From contig NZ_JACOPX010000023.1 of NCBI RefSeq assembly GCF_015461835.1, forward strand, positions 1-64,000: a DNA stretch of 64,000 nt. The letters are read 5' to 3'. The notes beneath the pieces were generated by a model, which worked only from the letters and a program-made list of their open reading frames with translations, made no database searches and was not told the DNA's origin. This document shows, in pieces, positions 26,350 to 35,436 of this stretch (the stretch's first letter is position 1; each line of letters begins with the position of its first letter). The translations under genes were made by a program, and so were the position numbers. The DNA comes from Pseudomonas neuropathica. Its GTDB lineage: Bacteria > Pseudomonadota > Gammaproteobacteria > Pseudomonadales > Pseudomonadaceae.

Positions 26350-26754
26350 CTATTTCCGGCGCGGGCGTTCCATGGCAATCACCGAGGTCTCGAAACCCAG
26401 GCTGGCGAAAAAAGCCTCTGCGCCTTCGCGCCCGGCGCGCAGCACCCACGTGATATCCGCGTTGTCGCCCATGATGTGCTCAACCAGTGCGCGGCCAAGC
26501 CCTTCACGCCGATGCTGGTCATCGACCACCACCATTGACAGGTAACCATTGGACAAACCATCAGTGATCCCGCGAGCGAAACCGATGATGCGCTCACCCT
26601 GGACGGCGACGGCCTTGCGCTGGGAATGCTCTAGCAACTGGGCGAAGTGTTCAGCTGAGCCGGTGCGATGGCCCCAGCCATGCTGCCCGAGAAACTGCCT
26701 CACCGATTCCGTTTCGACCGGCAGCAAATCACGTACGACGAGTGTCTTGTTCAT
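26350..26754 (-). CDS. GNAT-family N-acetyltransferase
   Basis: A 134-residue protein with the acetyl-CoA motif VVDDQHRREGLGRALVEHIM and a C-terminal LGFETSVIAMER. No Tyr/Glu pair indicates the substrate. Upstream of it, on the same strand, lies the LysR gene, but a 54-base gap and the unrelated role leave co-transcription open. Confidence 0.82.
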   Translation of the reverse strand: MNKTLVVRDLLPVETESVRQFLGQHGWGHRTGSAEHFAQLLEHSQRKAVAVQGERIIGFARGITDGLSNGYLSMVVVDDQHRREGLGRALVEHIMGDNADITWVLRAGREGAEAFFASLGFETSVIAMERPRRK

Positions 26755-26808
26755 CTGCTGTTCGGGTCCTTGTCAGTGATTATTCCTGGGAGGCTGGTGC
26801 AGGTGACG

Positions 26809-27714
26809 TCAGGATTTGCCCCAGCGCTGCATGACAAACTCTACGAAACGACGCAGTTTCGGCAAGCGATAGCGATCCGGCGCGTAGAGTAGATGCATCG
26901 GTCGGCTGGGTGGCTGGTAATCGGCGATCACTTTCACCAGTCGGCCTTCGCGCAGGTCTTGTTCCACCAGCGCATCCGGCAACATCACGATGCCCATGCC
27001 GGTGCGGGCAGCCTGATGCAGCCCGGCGGAGCTGTTGATCAGCATAGGTCCGCTGACGTCGACCATGATTTCCCCGTCGGGGCTGCTCAGGCGCCAACGC
27101 TTTTCCACCGATTGCCAGTCGTCACCGGCGGGATAGGCAAATGACAGGCAATCGTGATGCTGCAAGTCTTCCGGCGTTTTCGGCATGCCGCGCCGGGCGA
27201 CGTATTGCGGCGACGCGCACGCGGTCAGGGTGTAGTCGATCAAGGGCCGGGCGATCAGGTTGGACTGCTCGAAGTTGCCCAGCCGAAACGCGACATCGAG
27301 GCCGCTTTCCAATAGATCGGGACGGGTGTTGGTCAACACCACATCGAGTTTGACCTGTGGATAAAGCAACGAAAACTCACTCAGCGCCGGCGCCAGTCGT
27401 TCAACGCCGAACGTCAGCGGCGCGGTGAGGCGCAGCATGCCTCGGGGTTGATCGAGGGTCTGCTCGGCGAGGCGTTCGGAATCGGCGACCAATCCCAACA
27501 CTTCCAGGCAACGCTGGTAATAAACGCTACCAAATTCGGTGAGCCGCTGACGGCGGGTCGTACGTTGCAGCAGTTGCACACCCAGCCGCTGCTCCAGCGC
27601 GCGCAGGTGATTGCCAACCATGGTCGTCGACATATCACACTGCAACGCCGCCGCCGTCATGCTCCCGGCTTCGACGACTTTGACGTACACGCTCATTGAT
27701 TGGAACAGATCCAT
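26809..27714 (-). CDS. LysR-family transcriptional regulator
   Basis: A 301-residue regulator with an N-terminal winged helix (SMTAAALQCDMSTTMVGNHLRALEQRLGVQLLQRTTRRQRLTEFG) and a C-terminal effector domain. It is divergent from the aminotransferase gene at 27817, with about 100 bases between, and probably controls it. It resembles LysR members near YafC/AaeR. ATG 27714 is chosen; the frame has a TTG at 27720. Confidence 0.9.
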   Translation of the reverse strand: MDLFQSMSVYVKVVEAGSMTAAALQCDMSTTMVGNHLRALEQRLGVQLLQRTTRRQRLTEFGSVYYQRCLEVLGLVADSERLAEQTLDQPRGMLRLTAPLTFGVERLAPALSEFSLLYPQVKLDVVLTNTRPDLLESGLDVAFRLGNFEQSNLIARPLIDYTLTACASPQYVARRGMPKTPEDLQHHDCLSFAYPAGDDWQSVEKRWRLSSPDGEIMVDVSGPMLINSSAGLHQAARTGMGIVMLPDALVEQDLREGRLVKVIADYQPPSRPMHLLYAPDRYRLPKLRRFVEFVMQRWGKS

Positions 27715-27816
27715 TATCAAGCTCTGCTTTTAAATGAATGAAGTTTTTCCGAGTTTATCCAGTTTAGGTGGCTAACCATACTGCCAGCACACCGACCTTC
27801 ACTGGAGTTTGAAGTC

Positions 27817-28989
27817 ATGACCGCCGCCCTGATGAACACCTACCAACCGCTGGCCCTGAGTTTCACCAAAGGCCTCGGCACTCGCCTGTGGGATCGGGCG
27901 GGTCGCGAGTATCTGGATGCGGTTGCCGGTGTCGCGGTGACCAATGTCGGCCACTCACACCCGCGGATCGTTTCGGCGATCAGCGAGCAGGCGGGATTGC
28001 TGCTGCACACGTCGAATCTGTACAGCATCGACTGGCAGCAACAACTGGCCAAACGGCTGACGGAGCTGTCGGGGATGGAGCGGGCGTTCTTCAATAACTC
28101 CGGTGCCGAGGCCAATGAAACGGCGCTGAAACTCGCGCGTTTGTACGGCTGGCGCAAAGGCATCGAACAGCCGCTGGTGGTGGTCATGGCCAACGCGTTC
28201 CATGGCCGCACACTTGGCACCTTGTCGGCCAGCGATGGCCCGGCTGTGCGCTTGGGTTTCAACGATTTGCCGGGGGATTTCGTCAAGGTGCCATTTGGTG
28301 ATCTCGCTGCGCTGGAGCAACTGCAGCTAAAACACGGTGAGCGCATCGTGGCGATTCTGGTTGAGCCAATCCAAGGCGAAAGCGGTGTGCAGCTCGCGCC
28401 GCCGGGTTACCTGAAAGCCCTGCGTGAACTGTGCAATCGCCATGCGTGGTTATTGATGCTCGATGAAATCCAGACCGGCATCGGCCGCACCGGCCGCTGG
28501 TTTGCGTTTCAACATGAAGGCATTGTCCCGGATGTCATGACCCTGGCAAAAGGGCTGGGCAACGGCGTGCCGATCGGCGCTTGTCTCGCACGGGGCAGGG
28601 CGGCGGACCTGTTCACCCCCGGCAGTCATGGCAGCACCTTCGGCGGCAATCCACTCGCGTGTCGGGTCGGTTGCACGGTGCTGGATATCATCGAAGAGCA
28701 GGGCCTGCTGGAAAACGCCCGTATTCAGGGTGAGCGTCTGTTGACTCGGCTGCGTGCAGAACTGGCAGACAATCCCAACGTCCTGGCAATTCGCGGGCAG
28801 GGCTTGATGATCGGTATCGAGCTGAAACAACCGGTGCGAGATCTGACCCTGATCGCGGCGCGGGATCATGGGCTGTTGATCAACGTCACGCGGGGCAAGA
28901 CGATACGGCTGCTGCCACCGTTGACGATTGATGAGCGGGAGGTGGAAATGATTGTCAGAGGAATTGGACGGATTGTTTCCGCGAGTTAA
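27817..28989 (+). CDS. Class III aminotransferase, acetylornithine-type (ArgD-like)
   Basis: A 390-residue PLP enzyme. The PLP lysine is K245 (TLAKGLGNGVPIGAC) and DEIQTGIGRTG (216-226) is the metal/PLP segment of fold type I class III enzymes. NSGAEANETALKLARLYG and GSHGSTFGGNPLACRV are also characteristic. It is closest to acetylornithine/succinylornithine aminotransferases, but Pseudomonas encodes more than one such protein and the presence of a divergent LysR gene suggests a catabolic rather than biosynthetic duty; substrate is uncertain. Confidence 0.88.
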   Translation: MTAALMNTYQPLALSFTKGLGTRLWDRAGREYLDAVAGVAVTNVGHSHPRIVSAISEQAGLLLHTSNLYSIDWQQQLAKRLTELSGMERAFFNNSGAEANETALKLARLYGWRKGIEQPLVVVMANAFHGRTLGTLSASDGPAVRLGFNDLPGDFVKVPFGDLAALEQLQLKHGERIVAILVEPIQGESGVQLAPPGYLKALRELCNRHAWLLMLDEIQTGIGRTGRWFAFQHEGIVPDVMTLAKGLGNGVPIGACLARGRAADLFTPGSHGSTFGGNPLACRVGCTVLDIIEEQGLLENARIQGERLLTRLRAELADNPNVLAIRGQGLMIGIELKQPVRDLTLIAARDHGLLINVTRGKTIRLLPPLTIDEREVEMIVRGIGRIVSAS

Positions 28990-29007
28990 TGGATATCCGA
29001 TAACCCT

Positions 29008-29098
29008 GTGGGAGCGAGCTTGCTCGCGAAGGCGTCGTCACAGTCGACATTAATGTTGAATGCTCGACCGCATTCGCGAGCAAGCTCGCTCCCACACG
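29008..29098. repeat. REP-type repeat pair (GCGAGCAAGCTCGCTCC family)
   Basis: GTGGGAGCGAGCTTGCTCGC (29009 on) and TTCGCGAGCAAGCTCGCTCC (about 29073 on) are inverted copies. It lies between convergent genes. Confidence 0.9.
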
Positions 29099-29106
29099 GG
29101 AAGCCT

Positions 29107-31026
29107 CTAGTCCGGATAATCCGCCAGATCCGGCGCCAGCATCCGTGTCTTCGCCTTGCCATTCGAATTGTGCTGAATGATCTCGCGCGGCTGCCCCTGT
29201 TCATTGAAAAACACCTGACCGATCCCCGCCGAATTCCATAGGCGTTCACCAGCCTCAGCATGTTCAGGCGTGTACGGCACGATGAGCATGCGGCGGCGTT
29301 TGGTAAACCAGTTCAGCGGGGAGCGTGGCGAATAGAGCCAGCGGTTGAGGCGGTCGAACCATTCCAGCAGGGTTTTCGGAAACTCGTTCTTGATCCCGCT
29401 GCTGGTGATCTGCCAGATTCGCGGCCCGGCCTTGCGGTGTCGAATAAGCACTTCGTAGACGAAGGAATAATGCACATCGCCCGACAGCACCACGTAGTTG
29501 CCCGGTGTGCGCGAGTGGCGGAAAATGTTCAGTATTACCTGCGCGGCACCGCGATGGGCCATCCAGTTTTCCGCGTCGACCAGCAGCGGATAACCGCACC
29601 AACTGAAAACCTTCTGCACGGTTTCAATCAGCTTCACGCCGAAGATCGGCGCCGGGGACACGATGATCGCTGACGGGTGATCGAGCAGTTCCTGCTGCAG
29701 TTCACTCAGTGCCTCCCAATCGAGCAGTCCCGAGGGCTGCTTGAGCGCCATCTCACTGCGCCAGCGGCGGGTACGGGTGTCGATGACCACCAGCGCCGGA
29801 CTGCTCGGCAGGACGAAATGCCATTGCTGAAAGCGCAACAAATCATCGATCAGAGCATCCTGCACCGGGCTGTCGAGATACTGGTCATTGCCACTGGCGC
29901 TCAGCCCCAGTGTTTTCTCCAACACATCCTTGAACGCATCGGGATTGTTGCCCCAGCCCTGACACAACATATAGGCGATCAACGCATTGCCGATGATGCG
30001 TTTGGAGAACGGATGGCCGTAGGCCGTTTCCTCCCATTGCGCGGACAGGTTCCAGTCGTCGGTGATGTCGTGATCATCGAAAATCATCAGGCTCGGCAGA
30101 TGCGCGAGCGCGCGGGCGACCTTGTCCAATCCAGCCTTGAACGCGTCGATGCGAGTCTGTTCGAGGGTGTAGCGCTTGAGGCGTTCCGGCGTCAGCTCGG
30201 GCGCTTGCGGATCGATCAGCGACCAGGCCGTTGGCGACCACACCAGCAAGTACATCGCCATGACTTCGGCGAACGTCACCAAGTGATTGTCAGCGCTGCT
30301 GCTGGTGAAAATCGGCTTACGCGCGCCGCCGAAAAATCGCTCGCGTAATGTCTCGTTGCTCTCAAGTGCCGGTAACAAATCCGCACGATGGTAGTAACTG
30401 GCCGGATGTTCATAGAGCTTGGCGCTGTCGCTGACCACGGCGCCTTCGAGGTGTTCGTCGAACAACCCGAGGCGTTCGATCAAGGCATGAATCGCCCGCA
30501 GCATCGGGCCGGCGACATCGTCGGCGTAGACCTGGTCGCCGCTCATCATCAACAGGGCCGGACGTTGTTGCGGATCGGTTTCCGTCGCCAGCAATTGGTC
30601 GACGCAAAGCAAACCATCCGTCGCCGGGTGATGCGGTTTGCGGCAAGAGCCGTGCAGCAGTTGATCGATCCGCGAGCGCAGGACGAAGTTCGGACTGGTT
30701 GCATCGCCGTACAGCAGATGCGCCGCCCAGTCGGCGATGCCCTCTGCATTGTCGATCAGCAGGTCATAGTCGATACGTGTATCGCACGGCAGGGCGTTGT
30801 CGAGAGAAACATCGATGAGATGGACAAAGGCGTGGCGGCCTACGGGAATGACCGTGCATTTCCCGGCATCGAGAGGAATGTCTCCTACACCCTGCAGGCG
30901 CAAGGTCAGCGCCAGTGGCCGCGTGCCGACCAGCCACATGACCACGCGCGTAGGCTCCAGCCGTCGCAGCAGCGGGCCGGCCAGGACAGGAGGCAGCGGG
31001 ATCAGGTTAGCGGGTGTCGAAGACAT
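29107..31026 (-). CDS. PhoD-like metallophosphatase
   Basis: About 639 residues. Metal-binding motifs of the alkaline phosphatase D/calcineurin-like fold are visible: MMSGDQVYADD, IFDDHDITDDWN and LSGDVHYSF, the order expected in this family. No signal peptide is evident, so unlike secreted PhoD it may be cytoplasmic. Its substrate is not known. I start at ATG 31026 (MSSTPANLIP); a TTG at 31035 is possible. Confidence 0.82.
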   Translation of the reverse strand: MSSTPANLIPLPPVLAGPLLRRLEPTRVVMWLVGTRPLALTLRLQGVGDIPLDAGKCTVIPVGRHAFVHLIDVSLDNALPCDTRIDYDLLIDNAEGIADWAAHLLYGDATSPNFVLRSRIDQLLHGSCRKPHHPATDGLLCVDQLLATETDPQQRPALLMMSGDQVYADDVAGPMLRAIHALIERLGLFDEHLEGAVVSDSAKLYEHPASYYHRADLLPALESNETLRERFFGGARKPIFTSSSADNHLVTFAEVMAMYLLVWSPTAWSLIDPQAPELTPERLKRYTLEQTRIDAFKAGLDKVARALAHLPSLMIFDDHDITDDWNLSAQWEETAYGHPFSKRIIGNALIAYMLCQGWGNNPDAFKDVLEKTLGLSASGNDQYLDSPVQDALIDDLLRFQQWHFVLPSSPALVVIDTRTRRWRSEMALKQPSGLLDWEALSELQQELLDHPSAIIVSPAPIFGVKLIETVQKVFSWCGYPLLVDAENWMAHRGAAQVILNIFRHSRTPGNYVVLSGDVHYSFVYEVLIRHRKAGPRIWQITSSGIKNEFPKTLLEWFDRLNRWLYSPRSPLNWFTKRRRMLIVPYTPEHAEAGERLWNSAGIGQVFFNEQGQPREIIQHNSNGKAKTRMLAPDLADYPD

Positions 31027-31097
31027 CGAGGGCAAAGCTCAAGGCGCACAGGCCGGCGATGATAGCGCAGCCGGCGCCTTGAACCCTTAAATCAGCC

Positions 31098-31835
31098 TTA
31101 AGAGTCGGCTTTTTGCAGTTTCAGCGCCAACAAACGCCATTGCGCAGGCAGCGCGTCAACTCGCGGCTGCTCTTGCACTGAGCAATCGAAACGGTAGGTG
31201 ACATCGTCGCCGTTCATGTTGCGTGCGGTGACGGTGTTGTTGAAGGTGTAGACCTGATCCTTGAAGCGGTGGCTGACCAGTGCCTTGCTGTCTGCAAAGC
31301 GCGCCGAAGCGGGGAAGCGCAACGTGCTGGTCACAAACGGGCTGCACATGACATACGCAATCATCGACTTGTCGGCCTGTGCGTCGCCGCGCAATTTCTT
31401 GTTCAGTGCTGCCAGGGCCATGCGACCGTCATAGTCGCTTTGATCCAGCACGGTCTGTAACCCGATCGATTTCGGCGCCCGGCTGGCGTAGTTCGGCAAC
31501 AGTGCGGAGTCGGCGGGAGAGGGTTTGTCGTCCGGCTCGATGGCAGCAAATGCCGGTGCATCCTTTAGATCGGCAGCGGGTGTGACTGCCTCGGCCTCAG
31601 GCAATAGAGAGGTCGGCTCGGTGACTGGCGTGTTTTCAGCCTGCGGCGCTTCGTAGTCATGCGACGACGGAAACAACGACAACGTGATCGACAGCACCAC
31701 CATCGCCACAATGAAGCCGCCCGCAGCACCCACGATGTTGCCGTAGAAAATATTCCAGCTGCCACGGTTCTGCACCACCCAGCGCCACATGAACCCCCAA
31801 ACCGCAACAATCGCCAGAAAACGCAGAAACTCCAT
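31098..31835 (-). CDS. Membrane-anchored protein, paralogue of the adjacent gene
   Basis: A 245-residue protein with two N-terminal membrane helices (FLAIVAVWGFMWRW and VGAAGGFIVAMVVLSITLSL) joined by VVQNRGSWNIFYGN, then a proline/acid-rich linker and a C-terminal globular domain with two Cys (MCSPFVTSTLRFPASARF; YRFDCSVQEQ). The C-terminal part with its YTFNNTVTARNMNGDDV strand looks like a secreted domain found in other Pseudomonas membrane proteins. Function is unknown. Its N-terminus is clearly related to the next gene. Confidence 0.7.
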   Translation of the reverse strand: MEFLRFLAIVAVWGFMWRWVVQNRGSWNIFYGNIVGAAGGFIVAMVVLSITLSLFPSSHDYEAPQAENTPVTEPTSLLPEAEAVTPAADLKDAPAFAAIEPDDKPSPADSALLPNYASRAPKSIGLQTVLDQSDYDGRMALAALNKKLRGDAQADKSMIAYVMCSPFVTSTLRFPASARFADSKALVSHRFKDQVYTFNNTVTARNMNGDDVTYRFDCSVQEQPRVDALPAQWRLLALKLQKADS

Positions 31836-31950
31836 TTGATCCTTTCCTTAAACCTTCCAAACCTGAAATCAACGCACGCCCAAGGTGAACGCCGACGATG
31901 GGCGGCAAGATAACAAAACAAACGGGTAATGCCAGTGACGAGAGTGCTGC

Positions 31951-32310
31951 TCAGTGAAAATTGAGCGCAAAAAACGCCAGCGTCGTCACACCAGCAGCCA
32001 GCCCACAGATACCGGCGAAAAGTTGCCGGGCCAACGGATGCTCTGGCTGAGGACGCCTGACCAGCCACATCCAGACACCCGCCAGCACACCGAGCGTGGT
32101 GATCACTTGCAGCACGCTACTCGCCAGGTTTTCGGGTGAGGGAGGCACGTGCGCCGGGAAAAGTCCTGCACAGACCACCGAAAAAATCATTGCGACGATG
32201 AAGCCGCTGGCGGCACCCGCCAGGTTGGCAAGGATCAGGTTCCAGGCACCACGGGTCTGCACAACCCAAGCCCAAACGGCTGCCCAGACGAAAAAGTACA
32301 ACACGGCCAT
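31951..32310 (-). CDS. Small inner-membrane protein, paralogue of 31098-31835
   Basis: A 119-residue protein with four hydrophobic segments. The region VWAWVVQTRGAWNLILANLAGAASGFIVAM aligns with VWRWVV-type sequence at the N-terminus of the gene at 31098, so the pair arose by duplication. It ends after four membrane segments with no soluble domain. ATG 32310 follows GAGGGAG with 10-base spacing; longer frames extend upstream to 32478. Confidence 0.65.
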   Translation of the reverse strand: MAVLYFFVWAAVWAWVVQTRGAWNLILANLAGAASGFIVAMIFSVVCAGLFPAHVPPSPENLASSVLQVITTLGVLAGVWMWLVRRPQPEHPLARQLFAGICGLAAGVTTLAFFALNFH

Positions 32311-32434
32311 CAAGGCGTTTCTCCCTCTGAAAATCGATTCCATCGAGGCGCTGGCGACCTCGTTACTGGCAGTGGACGGCACGATAGCAAAATAGTAGCG
32401 TCGCGCCACTGCCCATCTCCGTAACGGACTACCC

Positions 32435-33181
32435 ATGCCAATCAGTACCCATTGTTTGCGCCTGCTCTGCGCAATCACTCTCGCCGCTGCAATGGCCCCA
32501 GCATTCGCCGCCGTGCAAGAGCATCCGGAAAACAGCTGGAAGTATTACGCCGGCAACTGCCAGCGCGTGCTGGAGAAAATGGCCGACGTGCAGAGCGGTC
32601 GGGCCACGGCCTACGACGTGATGTTTGCCCTGGAAAGCAACCTGCGAACCATGAATGAACACCGCTCGAACCTGACACCCAACCACCTAGGCTCCCGAGA
32701 ATTTGCACAATGCGAAAACGTAGCGGGCCAGGCTGAAGCGATGATCGCCCAAGGCAAAGCCGAGTTCGCCGCAAAAATGCAAGGTGCTGCTGAGGAAGGC
32801 CGCATCGCCCACCAGAACTCCCCCGCCTACCAACGCGCCCGCGCCCTCGGCTACAGCGACGTCGGCGACATCTCCTTCCTGAAACTGCACGAAGACACCG
32901 ACGGCGAAGCACGCCTGAAAACCATGTTGATCACTGTCGACGAAATCTGCGGCCAATACTTCCGCGCCACGCAATATGTGAAGCCGTATGTGATCTACAC
33001 CGTCAGGCCTTCTGACGGCGGTTGTGGCGAAGTGAAACGCGTGGCGGTGGTTGGCGGCCGATCAGTGGAGAAGGGCGATTACATTGATGAGAAGGGCGAG
33101 TTTCAGTATCTGGGTTGGAAAAAGCTTGTTGGCGCCGATGGCTTCCCGACGGATATCCGCGTGCTGAAAGCCCGTCGTTGA
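32435..33181 (+). CDS. Uncharacterised periplasmic protein
   Basis: A 248-residue protein with a signal peptide (LLCAITLAAAMAPAFA) and a mature helical part with four cysteines (NCQRVLE, FAQCENV, DEICGQ, GGCGEVKRV). The last third (PYVIYTVRPSDGGCGEVKRVAVVGGRSVEKGDY) is beta-rich. No family is recognised. It is divergent from the membrane paralogues and begins a run of small accessory-like genes up to 35.1 kb. Confidence 0.65.
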   Translation: MPISTHCLRLLCAITLAAAMAPAFAAVQEHPENSWKYYAGNCQRVLEKMADVQSGRATAYDVMFALESNLRTMNEHRSNLTPNHLGSREFAQCENVAGQAEAMIAQGKAEFAAKMQGAAEEGRIAHQNSPAYQRARALGYSDVGDISFLKLHEDTDGEARLKTMLITVDEICGQYFRATQYVKPYVIYTVRPSDGGCGEVKRVAVVGGRSVEKGDYIDEKGEFQYLGWKKLVGADGFPTDIRVLKARR

Positions 33182-33226
33182 AGCAAAGAAATACCGGGAT
33201 GTTTTCTTGAAGATGAGGATGGACAG

Positions 33227-33598
33227 ATGATCGACTTCAACAACAAAGGCTTCTTCAAACTCAAGCAGAACGATGAGTACGCCGAACGCGTAAGCGCGCT
33301 GTTGCTCGACGGCGAGGAAGTGATCGACTCTTACAAGGCCATGCGTGACGGCGTGGTGTTTACCAACAAGCGCATCATCGCAGTCAACGTTCAGGGCATT
33401 ACCGGCAGCAAGAAGGATTTCACGTCCTTGCCGTACAAGAACATCGTCGCCTACTCCGTGGAAACCTCGGGCACGTTCGATCTGGATTCGGAGTTGGAGA
33501 TTTACTTCTCGTCACTGGGGAAGGTGAAGTTCGAATTCACCGGGAAGACGTCGATGGTGGAGATTTCGAAATATATTTCAAGTCATCTCCTGAAGTAG
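33227..33598 (+). CDS. PH-domain protein (bacterial bPH/YokE-like)
   Basis: A 123-residue single-domain protein. The sequence RDGVVFTNKRIIAVNVQGITGSKKDFTSLPYKNIVAYSVETSGTFDLDSELEIY is the typical bacterial PH fold (SH2-like barrel with T-N-R-IIxV start, then SLPYKNI, then E-IY). Such domains are often membrane-associated; partners are unknown. SD GAGGA precedes ATG 33227. Confidence 0.85.
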   Translation: MIDFNNKGFFKLKQNDEYAERVSALLLDGEEVIDSYKAMRDGVVFTNKRIIAVNVQGITGSKKDFTSLPYKNIVAYSVETSGTFDLDSELEIYFSSLGKVKFEFTGKTSMVEISKYISSHLLK

Positions 33599-33644
33599 TT
33601 CGGGCGCGCGAGTCCGATAATTTAAATTTAATAAGGGGTCAAGA

Positions 33645-34226
33645 ATGAGTGGTTGGTCGTCGGATACATGGCAGAAAATTGGTATCGTCTTCGCTATTGC
33701 TTTTGGGTTGTGGGGCGCTGGATTGAGTACCTTTCAGGAGTACCGAAATTACAAGAAAGGCGTTCCCAAGATCTATACCCAACTAACCGTCTCGCGACCC
33801 GATTTCAAGGAGGGGGCTAAATCACGTCCTGCTACATTTGTCGTAACAGCAAACAATGCTGGTCAAAGCTCTTTGACATTTATGCCCACTGTTTCTGTAC
33901 TGGTGGTCAATCCCGGTTCAGGCCTTAGCCAGACGGTTAGTGGGCAGTTAGCGACGAGCGAAGTCTATGGTTTGCCGCAAACGTTGAAATCTGGGGAGCG
34001 AATCACCGCTACTTTTACGTCTGATGATTCTGATGCTGTATTTGGTCCGAACATGCAATACATCGTCATTCTGCAAACGGAGGAAGGGCTTTTATACATT
34101 ACAGAAAATAGAGCAGGCCCTATAAAGGATGCAGATGCATACAAGTCGCTTTTGGAAATGGTGAAATATCAGGCGAAAGTTAACTTTCAAAGCCGCCCTG
34201 CGGCCATGATGGAGTCAGGACAGTAA
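33645..34226 (+). CDS. Uncharacterised single-pass membrane protein
   Basis: A 193-residue protein with one N-terminal membrane helix (IGIVFAIAFGLWGAGLSTF) and a beta-rich domain outside (TFVVTANNAGQSSLTFMPTVSVLVVNPG), looking like an Ig-like or C2-like fold. No family recognised. It has AAGGGG before ATG 33645. Confidence 0.6.
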   Translation: MSGWSSDTWQKIGIVFAIAFGLWGAGLSTFQEYRNYKKGVPKIYTQLTVSRPDFKEGAKSRPATFVVTANNAGQSSLTFMPTVSVLVVNPGSGLSQTVSGQLATSEVYGLPQTLKSGERITATFTSDDSDAVFGPNMQYIVILQTEEGLLYITENRAGPIKDADAYKSLLEMVKYQAKVNFQSRPAAMMESGQ

Positions 34227-34266
34227 TTACTACTTGAAGAACAGTGGAAATAGAATGTCTCAGGTG

Positions 34267-34596
34267 TTACTGAATGGCTTTCAAATAGTCCCTGAGTATC
34301 AGGAGCGGCTCACTGAGCTGCTCCATCGACTGAGCTTTTCTGACCTCAGTTGAAAGTTTGTAAAGTTCACGCCCTAACGGTTTTTCAACACCGCCCAAGG
34401 CATCCATTGCCAGACGCAGGCATTCATTCACTTTGAATTGAATGGTCTGGACATCCCCACGCCGCAGCAGCAATTCGAACACGTCTTTCTGGTAATCACC
34501 CATGACCATGTCGTCCCGCAAAATCGGGCTCAGGCCTTCTTCCTCGTAAGCGAGCTTGAGGGAGAAAAGGGCGACTGTTTCCAGTGACGTTTCCAT
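34267..34596 (-). CDS. Uncharacterised small helical protein
   Basis: A 109-residue, predominantly helical cytosolic protein (NECLRLAMDALGGVEKPLGRELYKLSTEVRKAQSMEQL). It is convergent with the gene before it and has AAAGG before ATG 34596. No function recognised. Confidence 0.55.
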   Translation of the reverse strand: METSLETVALFSLKLAYEEEGLSPILRDDMVMGDYQKDVFELLLRRGDVQTIQFKVNECLRLAMDALGGVEKPLGRELYKLSTEVRKAQSMEQLSEPLLILRDYLKAIQ

Positions 34597-34863
34597 GGGG
34601 TGCCTTTAGCGACGTCCGTCAGTGTGAGAGTTAATGTCTGGAGGCAAGCACCGTTAGGTGCAAGATGCGCTGGGCTGCTTTCAGAGGGGCTTGATTATAC
34701 GGAGCGAGATCAACAAGTGCAGCCCAAAGGCGAGGCCGGGCCCGCTGAAGCCGATCAATAACCTTCACGGGATTGAGCGGCATTTCCATCGGAGGCCGGT
34801 GAGTATTATGGTGAGCCTTCACACACTCGACGTTAACTGTTGAACACGAATGGAGTGACGACC

Positions 34864-35124
34864 ATGGAATACGACGACAAACTGATGGAAGACGCTGTGC
34901 TTGCCCTGTTGGCGGCACTCAGTTCCGACGACGGCAATGCCTGGAAAGGGTTCGACTTCGAGATCATGAACAGATTGCATGAGCAGGGTTTCATCAGTAA
35001 TCCGGTGAACAGGAACAAGTCGGTCTGGTTGACGGAGGAAGGGCTGGAGCGGGGGAGGGCGATAGCGGCGCGGTTGTTTGGGGGGAGTGCTCAGGCTGAG
35101 CCTAAAACCGACTCCGACACCTGA
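34864..35124 (+). CDS. DUF6429-like small protein
   Basis: An 86-residue protein beginning MEYDDKLMEDAVLALLAAL and containing WKGFDFEIMNRLHEQGFIS and SVWLTEEGLERG, a compact winged-helix-like shape that I associate with the DUF6429 family. No DNA-binding evidence. ATG 34864 is chosen. It is the last gene before the left island boundary. Confidence 0.7.
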   Translation: MEYDDKLMEDAVLALLAALSSDDGNAWKGFDFEIMNRLHEQGFISNPVNRNKSVWLTEEGLERGRAIAARLFGGSAQAEPKTDSDT

Positions 35125-35197
35125 GTCCGCGCAATGTCACGTGCGACCCGCGCAGTGGTGAGCGTTCTGCATTGCGCGAGCACTTTCCGACAGACGA

Positions 35198-35251
35198 AAA
35201 AAAAGGCCTTGCTAAGCAAGACCTTCTGAATTTTGGTGCCCGAGGGAGACT
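35198..35251 (-). other. Left attachment site: tRNA-Leu 3'-end copy plus terminator-like hairpin
   Basis: TGGTGCCCGAGGGAGACT (35234-35251) repeats, with one missing C, the 3' end of the intact tRNA-Leu at 48640-48658 in the same orientation. A hairpin AAGGCCTTGCT/AGCAAGACCTT (35203-35225) with an A-run corresponds to the tRNA terminator at 48598-48628. So the unit terminator + tRNA 3' end is duplicated at both ends of the island, as expected for attL/attR after tRNA-gene integration. Confidence 0.75.
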
Positions 35252-35294
35252 GTAGTGTTCCTTATGGGCAGAGGTCTTCAGAGCTATTTTAATC

Positions 35295-35316
35295 ATAGGG
35301 ATACAGATAGGGATAC
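35295..35316. repeat. Tandem 10-bp repeats near the left attachment site
   Basis: ATAGGGATAC occurs twice (35295-35304 and 35307-35316) with a 12-base period, 45-65 bases inside the island. The 11-mer AGGGATACAGA recurs at 47106-47116 near the other end. They could be arm-type integrase or excisionase sites; this is inferred only from position. Confidence 0.45.
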
Positions 35317-35329
35317 AAGCATTGGCGTG

Positions 35330-35430
35330 CTAGGCAGCATTCTCCTGCGCATCACCTTGCATATACTGCTCGAATTGTTGCTTCAACAAATTAAATTTTT
35401 TTGCGACCACATTTTTCAGCAGTAGAGAGC
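35330..35430 (-). pseudogene. Remnant of a tyrosine integrase C-terminus
   Basis: On the minus strand a short frame, preceded by a stop, reads AKKFNLLKQQFEQYMQGDAQ followed by ENAA and TAG at 35332-35330. The position, about 80 bases inside the left repeat and pointing towards it, is where island integrases end, and the sequence resembles integrase C-terminal tails. The rest of the gene is missing and the next gene starts at 35437 on the other strand. Identification by eye; moderate. Confidence 0.5.
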
Positions 35431-35436
35431 GATTTC

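Noticed and set aside
34631..34918. Minus-strand frame near the DUF6429-like gene
   Set aside because: Overlaps the better supported plus-strand start and has no ribosome site.
35125..35200. CGCGCAATG/CATTGCGCG stem as a small RNA
   Set aside because: Only 9 base pairs with a 33-base loop; no promoter or terminator of its own.
35102..35296. Minus-strand frame across the left attachment site
   Set aside because: It translates the att and terminator sequence; the integrase remnant is in a different frame further right.
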